Positions 17,008 through 26,518 of a stretch of DNA of 50,759 nucleotides are shown piece by piece. Under the pieces are notes generated by a model. It worked only from the letters and a program-made list of their open reading frames with translations. It searched no databases and was not told where the DNA came from. A program made the translations under genes and the position numbers. Source of the stretch: Desulfitobacteriaceae bacterium (GTDB lineage: Bacteria; Bacillota; Desulfitobacteriia; Desulfitobacteriales; Desulfitobacteriaceae); NCBI GenBank assembly GCA_028704155.1, contig JAQVLN010000004.1, positions 1-50,759 of the forward strand. The letters run 5' to 3'. Positions within the stretch are counted from its first letter, which is position 1, and every line of letters starts with the position of its first letter.

Positions 17008-17441
17008 TTTCGAGCCCCCCTCCAAAGGATCACACAACCAATCAGGATCAGGATCAAGGGCCACATTTTACTGAAACTAAAAAACGGAAACCAACTATCC
17101 ATTAAAAACAGGCAGCCTAAAACTATCAGGATGATACCACCCAATCTGGTCCTTTTATCATGCTCTTCAGCAAATGGACCTGGTTTAAATTCATCAGCTG
17201 CAACCTCATTTATTTTTTCCCAGGTTTTAGAATCAGCAGCATAAATATCTTGCTGCTCAGAATCAACCGGAATAATAATCCATGCTATTAGGTAAGCAAA
17301 AAACCCGACTCCACCTGCCAATAAGGCTATCAGGGCAACCAGGCGGATCAAAGCAGAGTCAATCCGAAAGTATTTGGCCAGTCCCCCGCAGACACCGGCG
17401 ATCATTTTATCTCGTTCGGAACGATATAGTCTTTCGGTCAC
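17004..17441 (-). CDS. PspC domain membrane protein with C-terminal helices
   Basis: 145 residues. The N-terminal PspC domain reads LYRSERDKMIAGVCGGLAKYF, RIDSALIRLVALIALLAGG and LIAWIIIPVD; after a charged linker there are two more helices (GGIILIVLGCLFLMDSW and WPLILILIGCVILW). The PspC domain is linked to envelope stress control in many bacteria. It lies between a single-domain PspC gene and the LiaF-like gene, all transcribed together. Confidence 0.88.
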   Translation of the reverse strand: MTERLYRSERDKMIAGVCGGLAKYFRIDSALIRLVALIALLAGGVGFFAYLIAWIIIPVDSEQQDIYAADSKTWEKINEVAADEFKPGPFAEEHDKRTRLGGIILIVLGCLFLMDSWFPFFSFSKMWPLILILIGCVILWRGARK

Positions 17442-17469
17442 TTTATTTGCCTCCTTAAAATGATTCCGC

Positions 17470-17673
17470 TCATAACTTTGAAACAGGGTCCCTGGGGATA
17501 ATAATCACAGCCCCGATATAGAGCAAAATACCAAAACCGCGGGAAAGCAGTATCAAAAGCAGGACAAGCAAGCGTATCCAGGTGACATCAATGTTAAAAT
17601 ATTCGGCAATTCCTCCGCAGACACCGCCTAATATTTTGTCATGATTTGAACGATATAGTTTCCTGGCCATCAC
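17470..17673 (-). CDS. PspC domain protein
   Basis: 67 residues that are almost only a PspC domain: KLYRSNHDKILGGVCGGIAEYF, NIDVTWIRLLVLLLILLSRG and IGAVIIIPRDP. It closely resembles the N-terminus of the next gene, so the pair probably arose by duplication. GGAGG precedes the start. First gene of the three-gene membrane operon. Confidence 0.88.
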   Translation of the reverse strand: MMARKLYRSNHDKILGGVCGGIAEYFNIDVTWIRLLVLLLILLSRGFGILLYIGAVIIIPRDPVSKL

Positions 17674-17806
17674 TATTCCTCCTTCTAAATTTAATTTTCT
17701 ATTTGCTCTATATAAACTTATCTACGGATTAGTTGCTATAAAAGTTACAGTAAATTCGAAAAACAAAGCAACCTGTTGACTCATAACTTATATTCTCCGA
17801 TATGTC

Positions 17807-17829
17807 AAAAAAGCTCCTGCAAGGAGCTA
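17807..17829 (-). terminator. Intrinsic terminator
   Basis: AGCTCCT-TGC-AGGAGCT on the minus strand, followed by six T. It lies about 95 bases after the hypothetical gene at 17923-18264 and ends the CorA-side transcription unit. Confidence 0.85.
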
Positions 17830-17922
17830 AGTTTTTCGGCTTTATTTAGCTTTGGCGGCAGCCTGCCGTTTTTAATCAGGTATTGCTGGAACGAATATAA
17901 GCTTATGTTAATTAGCAGGCTG

Positions 17923-18264
17923 TCAAATTGAATCACTGACAGCCTGGGTGGCTTCTTCAATTTGCTGTTGGTTAATACCTTCTTTAAGCAGCCGGTAATT
18001 AATGGCATCGGCCCAAAAGGCACACTTGATCTTCATCTTTTTGAACGCTTTGCCATTATTCCTGGAACTTTTGCTCCTGGAATCGGCATTACCCTGAACA
18101 ATTGTACTAATAAAACGGGCCTTAATACAATCATCCTGATTAAATTCTGAAAAATTGCTGTTTAAGAAACTGATTAAATCTTTATAGTACCGGGAAAATT
18201 CCTCGAAAGGTATTTCTTCATCCATATGCAGATATTCTTTAAGTTTATGAAATAAAGTCTCCAA
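17923..18264 (-). CDS. Hypothetical protein, 113 residues
   Basis: Not recognised. Soluble, charged and mostly helical in appearance, with an acidic N-terminal third (HMDEEIPFEEFSRYYKDLIS) and a basic middle (RSKSSRNNGKAFKKMKIK). A W and C stand in KCAFWADAINYRLL. A ribosome site GGCGGGACC-like sequence lies ahead of the ATG but is weak. It shares a strand with corA upstream and ends before a strong terminator. An overlapping 72-codon frame at 17805-18023 looks like a shadow. Confidence 0.6.
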   Translation of the reverse strand: METLFHKLKEYLHMDEEIPFEEFSRYYKDLISFLNSNFSEFNQDDCIKARFISTIVQGNADSRSKSSRNNGKAFKKMKIKCAFWADAINYRLLKEGINQQQIEEATQAVSDSI

Positions 18265-18329
18265 GGTCCCGCCTCCAAACTCTGGTTGAATCTTAAATAT
18301 TATATAATTGTTTCGCCAAAACTACAAGC

Positions 18330-19256
18330 TTATTTATGGAACCATTTTTTACGCCAAAAAAGGACAAGAACTACTGTAACAAAGACTATACAAACTACAT
18401 AGAAAATTGTTATGCCATAACTCAAATGAAGCAAAGGCATTAATTGAAAATTCATCCCAAAAAAACTGGTAAGCAGGTTTATAGGCAACAGGATAGTAGC
18501 CAATAAGGTGAGCCATTTCATGATTTCATTGGAGCGGTTACCTATAGCAGCCTGATAAGTTTCCCGCAGGTTTTCTACCAGTTCAAGGGCTTGACGGGCA
18601 TTTTCCAACTCTCTTTCAGTATCCTGGACAAGTTCCTGACAGCTTGCCAAAACATTTGGTGGAACAATAGTTACCAGCCTGTTAAAAACATATAGGTTAA
18701 GATTTAAAGATCTTTTTAGTCCAATAACCTGTTTCTGTAAAAGAACAATCCCGGCCTGATGGGTGGAATTGGGTTCTTTCATAATCTCCTCTTCCAGGCA
18801 GTCAATCAGATCTTCAATCTTTTCAAGTTGAATGAGATAATGTCGCAAAACCCTGGCTCCCAAAGCTTGAGCAAGGTTAAAAGGGGTTCCTATAATACCG
18901 CTCCGAGCCCATACCGTAATTTTCTCAAATGTAATTTCATTCCAACCAAGCATAATCAATTCAGTTTCCGTTAAGAGAAAACGGATAGTCAGTTCCTCAC
19001 CTTGGGAATTCAGATCCCGGAAAAAGACTAAATAAGCCGCCGTACCAAGCCTTTTTAGCTGTGGATAGTTAAGCGGACTGCAAGTTAACAAATCCATCAA
19101 CAGGTTAATCTCCAAGGAAATTATACGGGGTACAAGATCCAGTTCCTGCTCTGATATAATAAATAGCCGAAAATTATCAGGGAGAAGAGATTGCCCGCTA
19201 GTTAAGTCAGTCTCTGATCGTTTTATACCATTCGGATAAATAATAAAACTCTCCAT
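18330..19256 (-). CDS. corA: CorA-type divalent cation transporter
   Basis: 308 residues. A long cytoplasmic alpha/beta and coiled-coil part is followed by two membrane helices at the C-terminus. The pore signature GMN stands at the end of the first (LLTSFFGMNFQLMPL), and the chain ends in basic residues (WRKKWFHK), as in CorA. The family moves Mg2+, or Co2+ or Zn2+ in some branches; the sequence does not decide which. It is 21 bases downstream of the LCP gene and probably cotranscribed. Confidence 0.9.
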   Translation of the reverse strand: MESFIIYPNGIKRSETDLTSGQSLLPDNFRLFIISEQELDLVPRIISLEINLLMDLLTCSPLNYPQLKRLGTAAYLVFFRDLNSQGEELTIRFLLTETELIMLGWNEITFEKITVWARSGIIGTPFNLAQALGARVLRHYLIQLEKIEDLIDCLEEEIMKEPNSTHQAGIVLLQKQVIGLKRSLNLNLYVFNRLVTIVPPNVLASCQELVQDTERELENARQALELVENLRETYQAAIGNRSNEIMKWLTLLATILLPINLLTSFFGMNFQLMPLLHLSYGITIFYVVCIVFVTVVLVLFWRKKWFHK

Positions 19257-19277
19257 TCCAAATCTCCTCTAATAATT

Positions 19278-20324
19278 TTAAATATTTTCTTTTTCCGAAA
19301 ATAATCCTGCGGTTTTTCCCTTTGTAAAAAACTCGTGGCAAACCCTGAGTGTTTCCTCCCGGTCAACCTGCCAATAACTTATACCGTCTTCGATCAGAAA
19401 ATTCCCCGGTAAAGTCTGGGCAGCTAGCTTAATTGAATTCCAATCCGCAAATATGTTGATCAAAGTCCATATTTGACCGAGAGTAAGATCAGTCTGCACG
19501 TTCTTATAAATTTGGGAGACCAACCAGGGTAATTTAGGCAGAGTCTTAATTTGTCCGAATTCTTCAACCATGGCTTTGAGGACTTTTTGCTGCCGCATGG
19601 TTCGGGATATGTCCGCCAAGGCATCTTGCCTGAAACGGACATATTGTAAAGCTTGGGTCCCGTTAAGGTGCTGTTTTCCCTTTTTTAAATCAATAACTCC
19701 ATCCTCGCTCTCGCCTGTATCGTAATACATATCTTTTTCAACTGTAAGGTTAATCCCGCCCATTGTGTCGATTATGCCCTTAAAACCGGCAAAATTGCTT
19801 AAAACATAGCCATCAATAGACTGACCGCATACTTTTTCCAGCAAGGCCTCCGTAGTCTTTAATCCCTCACCCAGGCGTGCGGCAGCATTAATTTTGCACT
19901 TACCGTATCCGGGAATTTCCACCTGGGTATCCCTCGGGATGGAAAGCAAGCTTATTTGAGCAATCTGAGGATCTACCTGGGCGATGAGCAGACTATCCAT
20001 ATTACTGATTGATTTTTCGCCGGGACGCCAGTCTGTTCCTACTAGCAGTATTGTCGTCCGCTCAATAGTTTCGAGGGAGCCAACTTTCTTGGGAAGTGAT
20101 TCGCCTGACTCTTGATCTTCACTTATTCCTTTAGTTTGACTGCTTTCTATCGCTTCCCCTGTTTCCCTGTCTTTCCCGTTATTTACTACAGTGTTTTGCT
20201 GACCGGGGGTGGTAAAAAAAAACATTCCCCAAACAAGCACAACAATTCCTAAAACCACACAGGTTACAAGTATAATTCGATACGGATAAAAAAGGAACCC
20301 TTTCAGTTTTTTAGTATTCCACAT
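19278..20324 (-). CDS. LytR-CpsA-Psr (LCP) family cell-wall ligase
   Basis: 348 residues: a basic cytoplasmic N-terminus, one membrane helix (IILVTCVVLGIVVLVWGMFFF), a Ser/Glu-rich linker and an extracellular LCP domain. Conserved stretches are VGTDWRPGE, NMDSLLIAQVDP, LLSIPRDTQVEIPGYGKCKINAA, GGINLTVEKDM and ALQYVRFRQDALADISRTMRQQ, with the catalytic aspartate and arginines. LCP enzymes attach glycopolymers to peptidoglycan. It is divergent from the PBP1A gene. Confidence 0.92.
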   Translation of the reverse strand: MWNTKKLKGFLFYPYRIILVTCVVLGIVVLVWGMFFFTTPGQQNTVVNNGKDRETGEAIESSQTKGISEDQESGESLPKKVGSLETIERTTILLVGTDWRPGEKSISNMDSLLIAQVDPQIAQISLLSIPRDTQVEIPGYGKCKINAAARLGEGLKTTEALLEKVCGQSIDGYVLSNFAGFKGIIDTMGGINLTVEKDMYYDTGESEDGVIDLKKGKQHLNGTQALQYVRFRQDALADISRTMRQQKVLKAMVEEFGQIKTLPKLPWLVSQIYKNVQTDLTLGQIWTLINIFADWNSIKLAAQTLPGNFLIEDGISYWQVDREETLRVCHEFFTKGKTAGLFSEKENI

Positions 20325-20552
20325 AGGATATCCTCTCTCAATCTACTCTGGAAATAATTACTCCGGGAGATATAAGTGAATCCTTCGAAAGGGCCAAATC
20401 TTCAGGTAGTCTGTCTTATTAATTAGCATCAACAACCATAAAATAATTATTCGTCTAAACAGTATTTTTTTGCAGGGGCAATTCATAACACTGTGATAGA
20501 ATTAGATTATGTTACATTCTTTATTTAACTTGACAGAAAGAAGGAATACCGG

Positions 20553-22685
20553 TTGGAAAAATCCAGCGCACAGCTCCTTAAATCTAAGGCAAGTGTATGC
20601 TATGCAAAACTGATCGGCTTCATAAAAAACCTTAACCCTTGGAAAAAGCCTAAGTTCTGGTTGGGGCTGGGTATCAGCTTTCTGGTAGTTTTTCTTTTAA
20701 CTGCCGGCGGAGCCGCCCTTTACATCAGCTCATTGGATATAAGCAAGTTACAGATTCCCCTGGTCCAACCTTCTTATCTTTACGACCATAAAGGCTGCAG
20801 GATATCTGAGCTTTCATCCTCACGAATTGAACCAGTTTCCTCTCAGCAAATCCCGCTCATTACGAAAAGAGCAGTGATTGCAGTGGAAGACCGTCATTTC
20901 TATGAACATCAAGGAATCGATCTGCTCGCTATTGGTCGGGCCTTGTACAAAAATTTGCTGTCCGGTGATTTTTCCGAAGGCGGAAGCACAATTACCCAGC
21001 AATTAGCCAAAAATCTTTTTCTTGTCCCAGATAAAACCATAGAGCGCAAACTCAAAGAAGTTGCTTATGCTTTCAAAATTGAATCGGCCCTGGAAAAATG
21101 TGAAATCCTGACAGCCTATCTGAATCAGATTTATTTTGGCGAAGGACGCTGGGGTTTGCAGAATGCCGCTCAACTCTATTTCAATAAAAATGTTGAAGAT
21201 CTTACTTTGGAAGAATCTGCTGTGCTGGCCGGACTAATTAAAGCTCCCAGTATTTATTCCCCCCTTGGCAATAAGCAAGGGGCCCTGGAGAGAAGGAATT
21301 TGGTACTTGGCTTGATGAAAGAGCAGAATTATATCACTGCAGCCGAATATGAAAGAGCAATTGCTCAACCGATTGTCCTGAAAAACGGATCGTCAAACGG
21401 TCTTGCCGGTAAATATGCCCCCTATGTTGATTATGTGATCGAAGAAGCAATTGATAGACTTGGTTTTACTGAAGAACAAATTTTAAACGGAGGCCTGCAA
21501 ATTTATACCCAAATGGATACTTCGGTACAGAAGGCAGCCGAGGATGTCTATCAAGATAGCAGTTTCTTTCCTTCCGGGCAGGCAGACCAGATAGTCCAGA
21601 GCGGAGTAGTAATTCTGGACCATTCAACAGGAGGTATAAAAGGATTGGTAGGATATCGGGGAGAAAAGGTTTACCGGAGGTTGAATCATGCAACTTCAAG
21701 CGGCCTGGAACGCCAACCGGGTTCAGCTTTGAAACCTTTGTCGGTTTACGGCCCTGCACTGGAAAAAGGTTATACCCCACATTCCATCCTCAATGACTAC
21801 CCCTTAAATATCAAAGGCTACTCTCCCCAGAATTCCGATAATCAATTCTGCGGCCGTATCACAATGCAAAAAGCTGTCCAACATTCCCGCAATGTACCCG
21901 CTGTTTGGTTACTCAACGAAATCGGAATTGAAAGCGGAGTTGATTTTGCCAAACGTGCCGGAATTCCTTTGGAAGAAGAGGATAATAATCTCGGAATAGC
22001 CCTTGGCGGACTGTATAAAGGGGTCTCACCTCTGCAAATGGCCCAAGCTTATCAGATATTTTCCAATCTTGGGGTTATGAATAAAGCCTTTGCCATCGAC
22101 AAGATCACCGGCAAAGATGGTACTGTTCTGTTCCGGGCCCAGCCGGAGTCTATCAAAGTTACTTCACCAAGCATAGCTTATACCATGACCTTGATGTTGC
22201 AGAATGTTGTCAGCAATGGCACAGGCCAAAATGCCAAACTTAACCGACCGACAGCAGGCAAAACCGGCACTGTGGAACTTCCCGCTACCGAAGAATTCTC
22301 CGGCATCAGCGACGGTGTTAAAGACGCCTGGTTTATCGGTTATACTCCCGAACTTACGGCAGCTGTATGGATGGGATATGATCATACCGACCGCAATTAT
22401 TATCTTACCACTACCGGAGGCAGGGAACCGGCTGTTGTTTTCCATGAAATCCTGTCCAGGGCCCTGAAATCCACTCCGGTTGTCCCCTTTGAAATTCCAC
22501 AGGAATATATCGAACAAAATAAATTATCCACTAAAATCTCCAAGTGGTTCAATGAAAAAATGAAGCCCAAAGATAAAGACCGGGAAAAAGAAACAGAGGA
22601 AGAGCAAGAAACAGAAGAAGAGCAAGAAATAGAAAAAAATCAAGAGAGAAGCAGAAATACAGATAAAGGTAAAGACAGAAACTAG
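20553..22685 (+). CDS. Class A penicillin-binding protein (PBP1A)
   Basis: 710 residues. One N-terminal membrane anchor (FWLGLGISFLVVFLLTAGGA), a GT51 glycosyltransferase (VEDRHFYEHQGIDLLAI with the catalytic Glu, then GGSTITQQLAKNLFL), and a transpeptidase with SALK near residue 390 (RQPGSALKPL), SRN and AGKTGTVEL. The tail is a low-complexity Glu/Lys/Gln stretch. The start is TTG at 20553, eight bases after AAGGA, with no better ATG. It polymerises and crosslinks peptidoglycan outside the membrane. Confidence 0.95.
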   Translation: MEKSSAQLLKSKASVCYAKLIGFIKNLNPWKKPKFWLGLGISFLVVFLLTAGGAALYISSLDISKLQIPLVQPSYLYDHKGCRISELSSSRIEPVSSQQIPLITKRAVIAVEDRHFYEHQGIDLLAIGRALYKNLLSGDFSEGGSTITQQLAKNLFLVPDKTIERKLKEVAYAFKIESALEKCEILTAYLNQIYFGEGRWGLQNAAQLYFNKNVEDLTLEESAVLAGLIKAPSIYSPLGNKQGALERRNLVLGLMKEQNYITAAEYERAIAQPIVLKNGSSNGLAGKYAPYVDYVIEEAIDRLGFTEEQILNGGLQIYTQMDTSVQKAAEDVYQDSSFFPSGQADQIVQSGVVILDHSTGGIKGLVGYRGEKVYRRLNHATSSGLERQPGSALKPLSVYGPALEKGYTPHSILNDYPLNIKGYSPQNSDNQFCGRITMQKAVQHSRNVPAVWLLNEIGIESGVDFAKRAGIPLEEEDNNLGIALGGLYKGVSPLQMAQAYQIFSNLGVMNKAFAIDKITGKDGTVLFRAQPESIKVTSPSIAYTMTLMLQNVVSNGTGQNAKLNRPTAGKTGTVELPATEEFSGISDGVKDAWFIGYTPELTAAVWMGYDHTDRNYYLTTTGGREPAVVFHEILSRALKSTPVVPFEIPQEYIEQNKLSTKISKWFNEKMKPKDKDREKETEEEQETEEEQEIEKNQERSRNTDKGKDRN

Positions 22686-22975
22686 TTATCTAAAATAATT
22701 AAAGCCGGTTTTCCTTCAGTTGAAAGAAAAACCGGCTTTTCACCGTGAAGCTGAAAGCCTGTGAACCCGCAGAATTCTGCCAGATCTTTAAGGTCAGTTG
22801 GCAGGGTGTTAACAAATACCCCTATCCGGGCAATATAGGGCGGCAATTGCCTGGTAATTTCCCGTACCAGCTGCGGTTCAACATAGCGTTTACTGGATTT
22901 TGCCATTATAAAACCTAAAGCATCGGCCCCGGATTCTGCAGCCCAAAGTGCTGCCTCCAAAGAAGCACCTCTGAA
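22682..22975 (-). pseudogene. trpF: Remnant of phosphoribosylanthranilate isomerase
   Basis: A TrpF-like segment reads from about 22975 (FRGASLEAALWAAESGADAL) through GFIMAKSSKRYVEPQLVREI, ARIGVFVNT and GFQLHGEKP to a stop after about 92-98 residues. TrpF needs about 200. The N-terminal KICG with its catalytic cysteine is missing, replaced by a stop (TGA) just upstream, and the second half of the barrel is gone. No other trp gene is near. The stop overlaps that of the convergent PBP gene. It cannot be an active isomerase. Confidence 0.8.
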
Positions 22976-23104
22976 GTATCAGTTATAGATTTAGTTAACA
23001 CAAATCCCCGCTATATTAATTAACGGTAATTAAATATTGGTAACAATTTATATAATCAGGAATATAATACCAGTAAAGAATAGTTTTCTGGGGAGGTATC
23101 CGGT

Positions 23105-23440
23105 ATGTTTTTTAAAAAATATCTGAAGAGAGATCAGGCAAAAAACTCAACTGGTATAGAACAACCTGTAAATACAAATCCAGAAGTAAGCGAACACCCT
23201 GTTTCCGAATCTTCCGATGATGCAGCAGACCAATCTTTCTTTGGCTCTTCTCGCTTATTTGGAAAAATGAAAAATTGGTACTCCGGTCCGGATATGTTGT
23301 ATGAGAATGAAGCCTGGGCACCGGAAGAATATAATGAATATGTTGGTCTATTTCGCAAAAGAAGAACCTTATTTGAAGAACAAACTTCCGAAATGCAAAC
23401 CTCTGAGGAACAAACCTCAAGTCTTACTGTTTCCGATTAA
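23105..23440 (+). CDS. Hypothetical protein, 111 residues
   Basis: Not recognised. It has a basic N-terminus (MFFKKYLKRDQ), an acidic Ser/Glu/Asp-rich middle, an aromatic segment (MKNWYSGPDMLYENEAWAP) and a Thr/Glu/Gln-rich tail with three imperfect EQTSE-like repeats. No membrane helix. GGGGAGG precedes the ATG at good spacing, and a branched terminator follows. Codon use and the ribosome site support a real gene; the function is unknown. Confidence 0.65.
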   Translation: MFFKKYLKRDQAKNSTGIEQPVNTNPEVSEHPVSESSDDAADQSFFGSSRLFGKMKNWYSGPDMLYENEAWAPEEYNEYVGLFRKRRTLFEEQTSEMQTSEEQTSSLTVSD

Positions 23441-23468
23441 CCTGCCGTACAGCTCTCGGCACAGCAAA

Positions 23469-23532
23469 ACCGGCAAACTGCTCGTTTCTTTAATTCAGCG
23501 GGGCCTCTGCCGCCCCTTGCCGGATTTTTTTA
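23469..23532 (+). terminator. Branched intrinsic terminator
   Basis: An outer stem CCGGCAA/TTGCCGG encloses an inner GGGGC/GCCCC hairpin and is followed by A and seven T. It lies after the 111-residue gene and before the next small gene. Confidence 0.65.
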
Positions 23533-23577
23533 ACCGGGAGGCTCTTCCGGGCTTAATAGGTAAAGGAGAAATGTATT

Positions 23578-23949
23578 ATGAACTCAGGAGCATTATACCC
23601 TACTCCTGTCTTAAGAAGACCGGAATATATAACAAAAAATGTATCTTCCCGTTTATTCAACCATAGTTATCCCTTGAAATCAACTCTGATGAGCGGTTCC
23701 CAGGCAAATTATTCCTATGCTAACCGCTACTCTCTGCCGCAGCCGCTAATCCGGCAGCAGCTTCGGCCCTTAGTCCTGCAATCCCCGGCAAATCCCTATT
23801 TTCTTCAGCCTAATCCTTATCCGGTATATAATTTACCGGCCCAAATCAATTATACGCCTTCTGTATCTTCCAAAGGCCTTGAGATAATACTTGTAGCAAT
23901 TTTGATTTTAGTGGCTTTGGACCTGATTATCGTCCGTCCGCTTAAATGA
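23578..23949 (+). CDS. Hypothetical Pro/Tyr-rich protein with C-terminal membrane helix
   Basis: 123 residues, not recognised. Residues 1-95 are rich in Pro, Tyr, Asn, Ser and Leu (LPQPLIRQQLRPLV, NPYFLQPNPYPVYNLP). The end is one hydrophobic helix (GLEIILVAILILVALDLIIV) with a basic tail, as in a tail-anchored protein. The ATG at 23578 is nine bases from AAGGAG; the ATG at 23571 is too close to it. The last 42 bases overlap the convergent ATPase gene. A spore coat or membrane role is possible but only a guess. Confidence 0.6.
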   Translation: MNSGALYPTPVLRRPEYITKNVSSRLFNHSYPLKSTLMSGSQANYSYANRYSLPQPLIRQQLRPLVLQSPANPYFLQPNPYPVYNLPAQINYTPSVSSKGLEIILVAILILVALDLIIVRPLK

Positions 23950-26499
23950 ATTTATTTTTATTATCTTGACAATCTCATACCACATAACTGAAGCAAACGC
24001 TGTTCCTGCTGCCAGGAGAAATTGATTTACAGATAACGGTGCCAGCTTAACCAATTCAGCTATTGGGGTATATAAAATCATCATTAACCCAATTATTGTT
24101 CCTGAAAAGACACCCCACATTACTTTATCCCCGGCAAGCCTGACAAAGGATTTGACGGTAAGTTCGGAATTTGAACTGTTAACCTGGATGAGGAATAAAT
24201 TAGCCAGTACTATTATAGTGATACCCATTGCCCTGGCCAGAGAGGCATTATCGGGATACTGCTTTAGAAACATAAAATACATCCCGAACGAAGCAACAAA
24301 TATGATTAAGCCCTGGATTACGCTTTTGGAGAGAATTCCAAATGTCAGCAGCTTTTCCCGGGGATTACGCGGTGCCCGTTCCATAATATCCCGTTCTGCC
24401 GGCTGGCGTTCCAAGACGATGGAACAGGTAGGGTCAATTACCAATTCCAACAGTACCACATGCAGGGGGAGCAAAAGCAGGCTTCCCGGATCAATTCTTA
24501 ACAAGGGGGCAAGCAAGGCCGCAAAAACAATGGGAATATGAATCGTAAATACATAGCCGACTGCTTTTCTGATATTATCATAAATTCTTCTGCCATCCTT
24601 TACAGTATCCACGATGGTGGAAAAATTATCGTCCAAGAGGATTAAATCGGCAGCCTCCCGGGAAACCTCTGAACCCTGTTTACCCATAGCAATCCCAATA
24701 TCCGCATATTTAAGGGCGGGAGCATCGTTAACCCCATCACCGGTCATAGCGACTATTTCACCATTGTCCCGCAAAGCTTTGACTATCCTCATTTTATGTT
24801 CCGGTACAACCCTGGAGAAAATACTGACATCCCTGACCATTTCACGCAGTTTTTCAGCACTCATTTCGTTCAGCTGTTCACCGGTAATAACTTTATCACT
24901 GTTGGGCATATTGATTTGTTTGGCAATGGCAGCGGCCGTAATTCCGCTGTCACCTGTAATCATAACAACACGGATACCCGCCCTGGTACAGGTTTCAATA
25001 TCCTGTTTTATTGATTCCTTGGGCGGATCGGTCAAGCCCACCATACCGCAAAGCTCCAGATTGCAGTCGGTTAAGGTATCTGGAACCTGATTGCCGCCGG
25101 TGAGTTTCATTTGCCCGACTGCAATAACACGCAGTCCCCGACCGGACATTTCCGTTATTTTGTTTTCAACGGCTTTTTTTTCAGCGTCCGTCAATTCGCA
25201 GATAGTCAACATGTGCTCAGGTGAACCTTTGGCCGCAATAATAATGTCATCTTTATTTTTCCAAACATGTCCCATCATCTTTGTTTCATCAGTAAACGCG
25301 TATTCTTTGAACAATTCTCCGCCAAACAGCAAATCACGGGAAATCCCCTGGTTTTCACAATAGTGAATCATGGCCTTTTCCATTGGATCATAAGCGTCCG
25401 TTTCGCAGCCCATGCCCATAATTTGCAGCAAATTGCGGATATCATCGGTTATACTCCAGGTATCCCTGACAGTCATTCTATTTTCAGTTATAGTACCAGT
25501 TTTATCAACACAAAGAACAGACACCGCACCTAAGGTTTCCACTGAGGGCAGTTTTCGGACAAGGGTTTTTTTCTTGGCCAGCCTCCAGGCGCCCATTGAT
25601 AAAAATACCGTTAAAATAACCGGGAATTCCTCCGGGATCATGGCCATAGCCAGGGTAATTCCCCCCAGAATACTCTCGGTGACCCTGGCACCGAAAGGAT
25701 GATCAGGGATATTAAGATAAGTAACTATCCCGACAAGGACAAAAAACCCGGCTGCAATCTCGGCGCATAACCTTACTAATTTCCCAGTTTGCTTTTCCAG
25801 CGGCGTCGGTCGATCGGGAGCAGATATGATGTGGTGACCAATCTTGCCGTATTCAGTAGCCAAGCCGATTTTATCTACCAGGATACTTCCAGTGCCCTGG
25901 GTTACAAGTGTTCCGGCATAGCAATAATCATTGCGCCAATAATAAACGGTTTTCTCTTCCTTCGTGTTTCTTTTCTCAATAGTTTCAAGGTTTTCGTCAA
26001 CAGAAACTTTCCAGACACCTTCTGCTTCACCGGTCAGGGATGATTCGTCAAGACAGAGAGTGCTTGATTTCAAAACCAGGCCATCGGCAGGCACTTTAAC
26101 ACCTTCGGCAATAAACATGACATCCCCGGGAACTAAATCGACGCTTTCGATTGTTTTCTCAATACCGTCCCGCAGGACCTTGACATAAGGTGCAGACAGA
26201 TCCTTAAGAGCACTCAGGGTTTTATCTGTCTTCCATTCCTGGAATGTTTCGATACCTATAATACCAACCACAAAAATCAGCATAATTGCCCCATCTTTGG
26301 GCTCGCCCAGGATGAAATAAATAACTGAGGCAATGATCAGCAATAAAAACATCGGCTCACAAATAACCTTCAATATTTTACGAAATAAGCTGTCCTTTTT
26401 TTCTCTAACAAGTTTATTCCTGCCAAATTCAGCTTGCAGTTGTTGGGCTTGTGCTGTTGTTAGACCACCTTGAAGTCCTTCGATTTGTTGTTTTGTCAT
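23908..26499 (-). CDS. P-type cation-transporting ATPase, PEEFP subtype
   Basis: 863 residues from the ATG at 26499, eight bases after GGGAGG; the frame continues 10 codons upstream into the leader terminator. It has the N-terminal cation-ATPase domain, actuator TGEAE, membrane motif PEEFP (289-293, in place of the PEGLP of Ca2+ pumps), phosphorylation site D332 in DKTGTITENRM, and MTGDGVNDAPALKYADIGIAMG. The M6-like region is ELVIDPTCSIVLE with a cysteine. Databases usually call such proteins Ca2+ pumps. The metal riboswitch in its leader points instead to Fe2+, Co2+ or Ni2+ export. Confidence 0.92.
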   Translation of the reverse strand: MTKQQIEGLQGGLTTAQAQQLQAEFGRNKLVREKKDSLFRKILKVICEPMFLLLIIASVIYFILGEPKDGAIMLIFVVGIIGIETFQEWKTDKTLSALKDLSAPYVKVLRDGIEKTIESVDLVPGDVMFIAEGVKVPADGLVLKSSTLCLDESSLTGEAEGVWKVSVDENLETIEKRNTKEEKTVYYWRNDYCYAGTLVTQGTGSILVDKIGLATEYGKIGHHIISAPDRPTPLEKQTGKLVRLCAEIAAGFFVLVGIVTYLNIPDHPFGARVTESILGGITLAMAMIPEEFPVILTVFLSMGAWRLAKKKTLVRKLPSVETLGAVSVLCVDKTGTITENRMTVRDTWSITDDIRNLLQIMGMGCETDAYDPMEKAMIHYCENQGISRDLLFGGELFKEYAFTDETKMMGHVWKNKDDIIIAAKGSPEHMLTICELTDAEKKAVENKITEMSGRGLRVIAVGQMKLTGGNQVPDTLTDCNLELCGMVGLTDPPKESIKQDIETCTRAGIRVVMITGDSGITAAAIAKQINMPNSDKVITGEQLNEMSAEKLREMVRDVSIFSRVVPEHKMRIVKALRDNGEIVAMTGDGVNDAPALKYADIGIAMGKQGSEVSREAADLILLDDNFSTIVDTVKDGRRIYDNIRKAVGYVFTIHIPIVFAALLAPLLRIDPGSLLLLPLHVVLLELVIDPTCSIVLERQPAERDIMERAPRNPREKLLTFGILSKSVIQGLIIFVASFGMYFMFLKQYPDNASLARAMGITIIVLANLFLIQVNSSNSELTVKSFVRLAGDKVMWGVFSGTIIGLMMILYTPIAELVKLAPLSVNQFLLAAGTAFASVMWYEIVKIIKINSFKRTDDNQVQSH

Positions 26500-26518
26500 A
26501 AACAGTTCCCTCCCATAT

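Noticed and set aside
17805-18023. 72-codon frame overlapping the hypothetical gene at 17923-18264
   Set aside because: It runs through a clear terminator and half of another gene, with no ribosome site. Treated as a shadow.
23301-23666. 121-codon plus-strand frame overlapping both small genes
   Set aside because: It crosses a terminator and is out of frame with two genes that have better ribosome sites.
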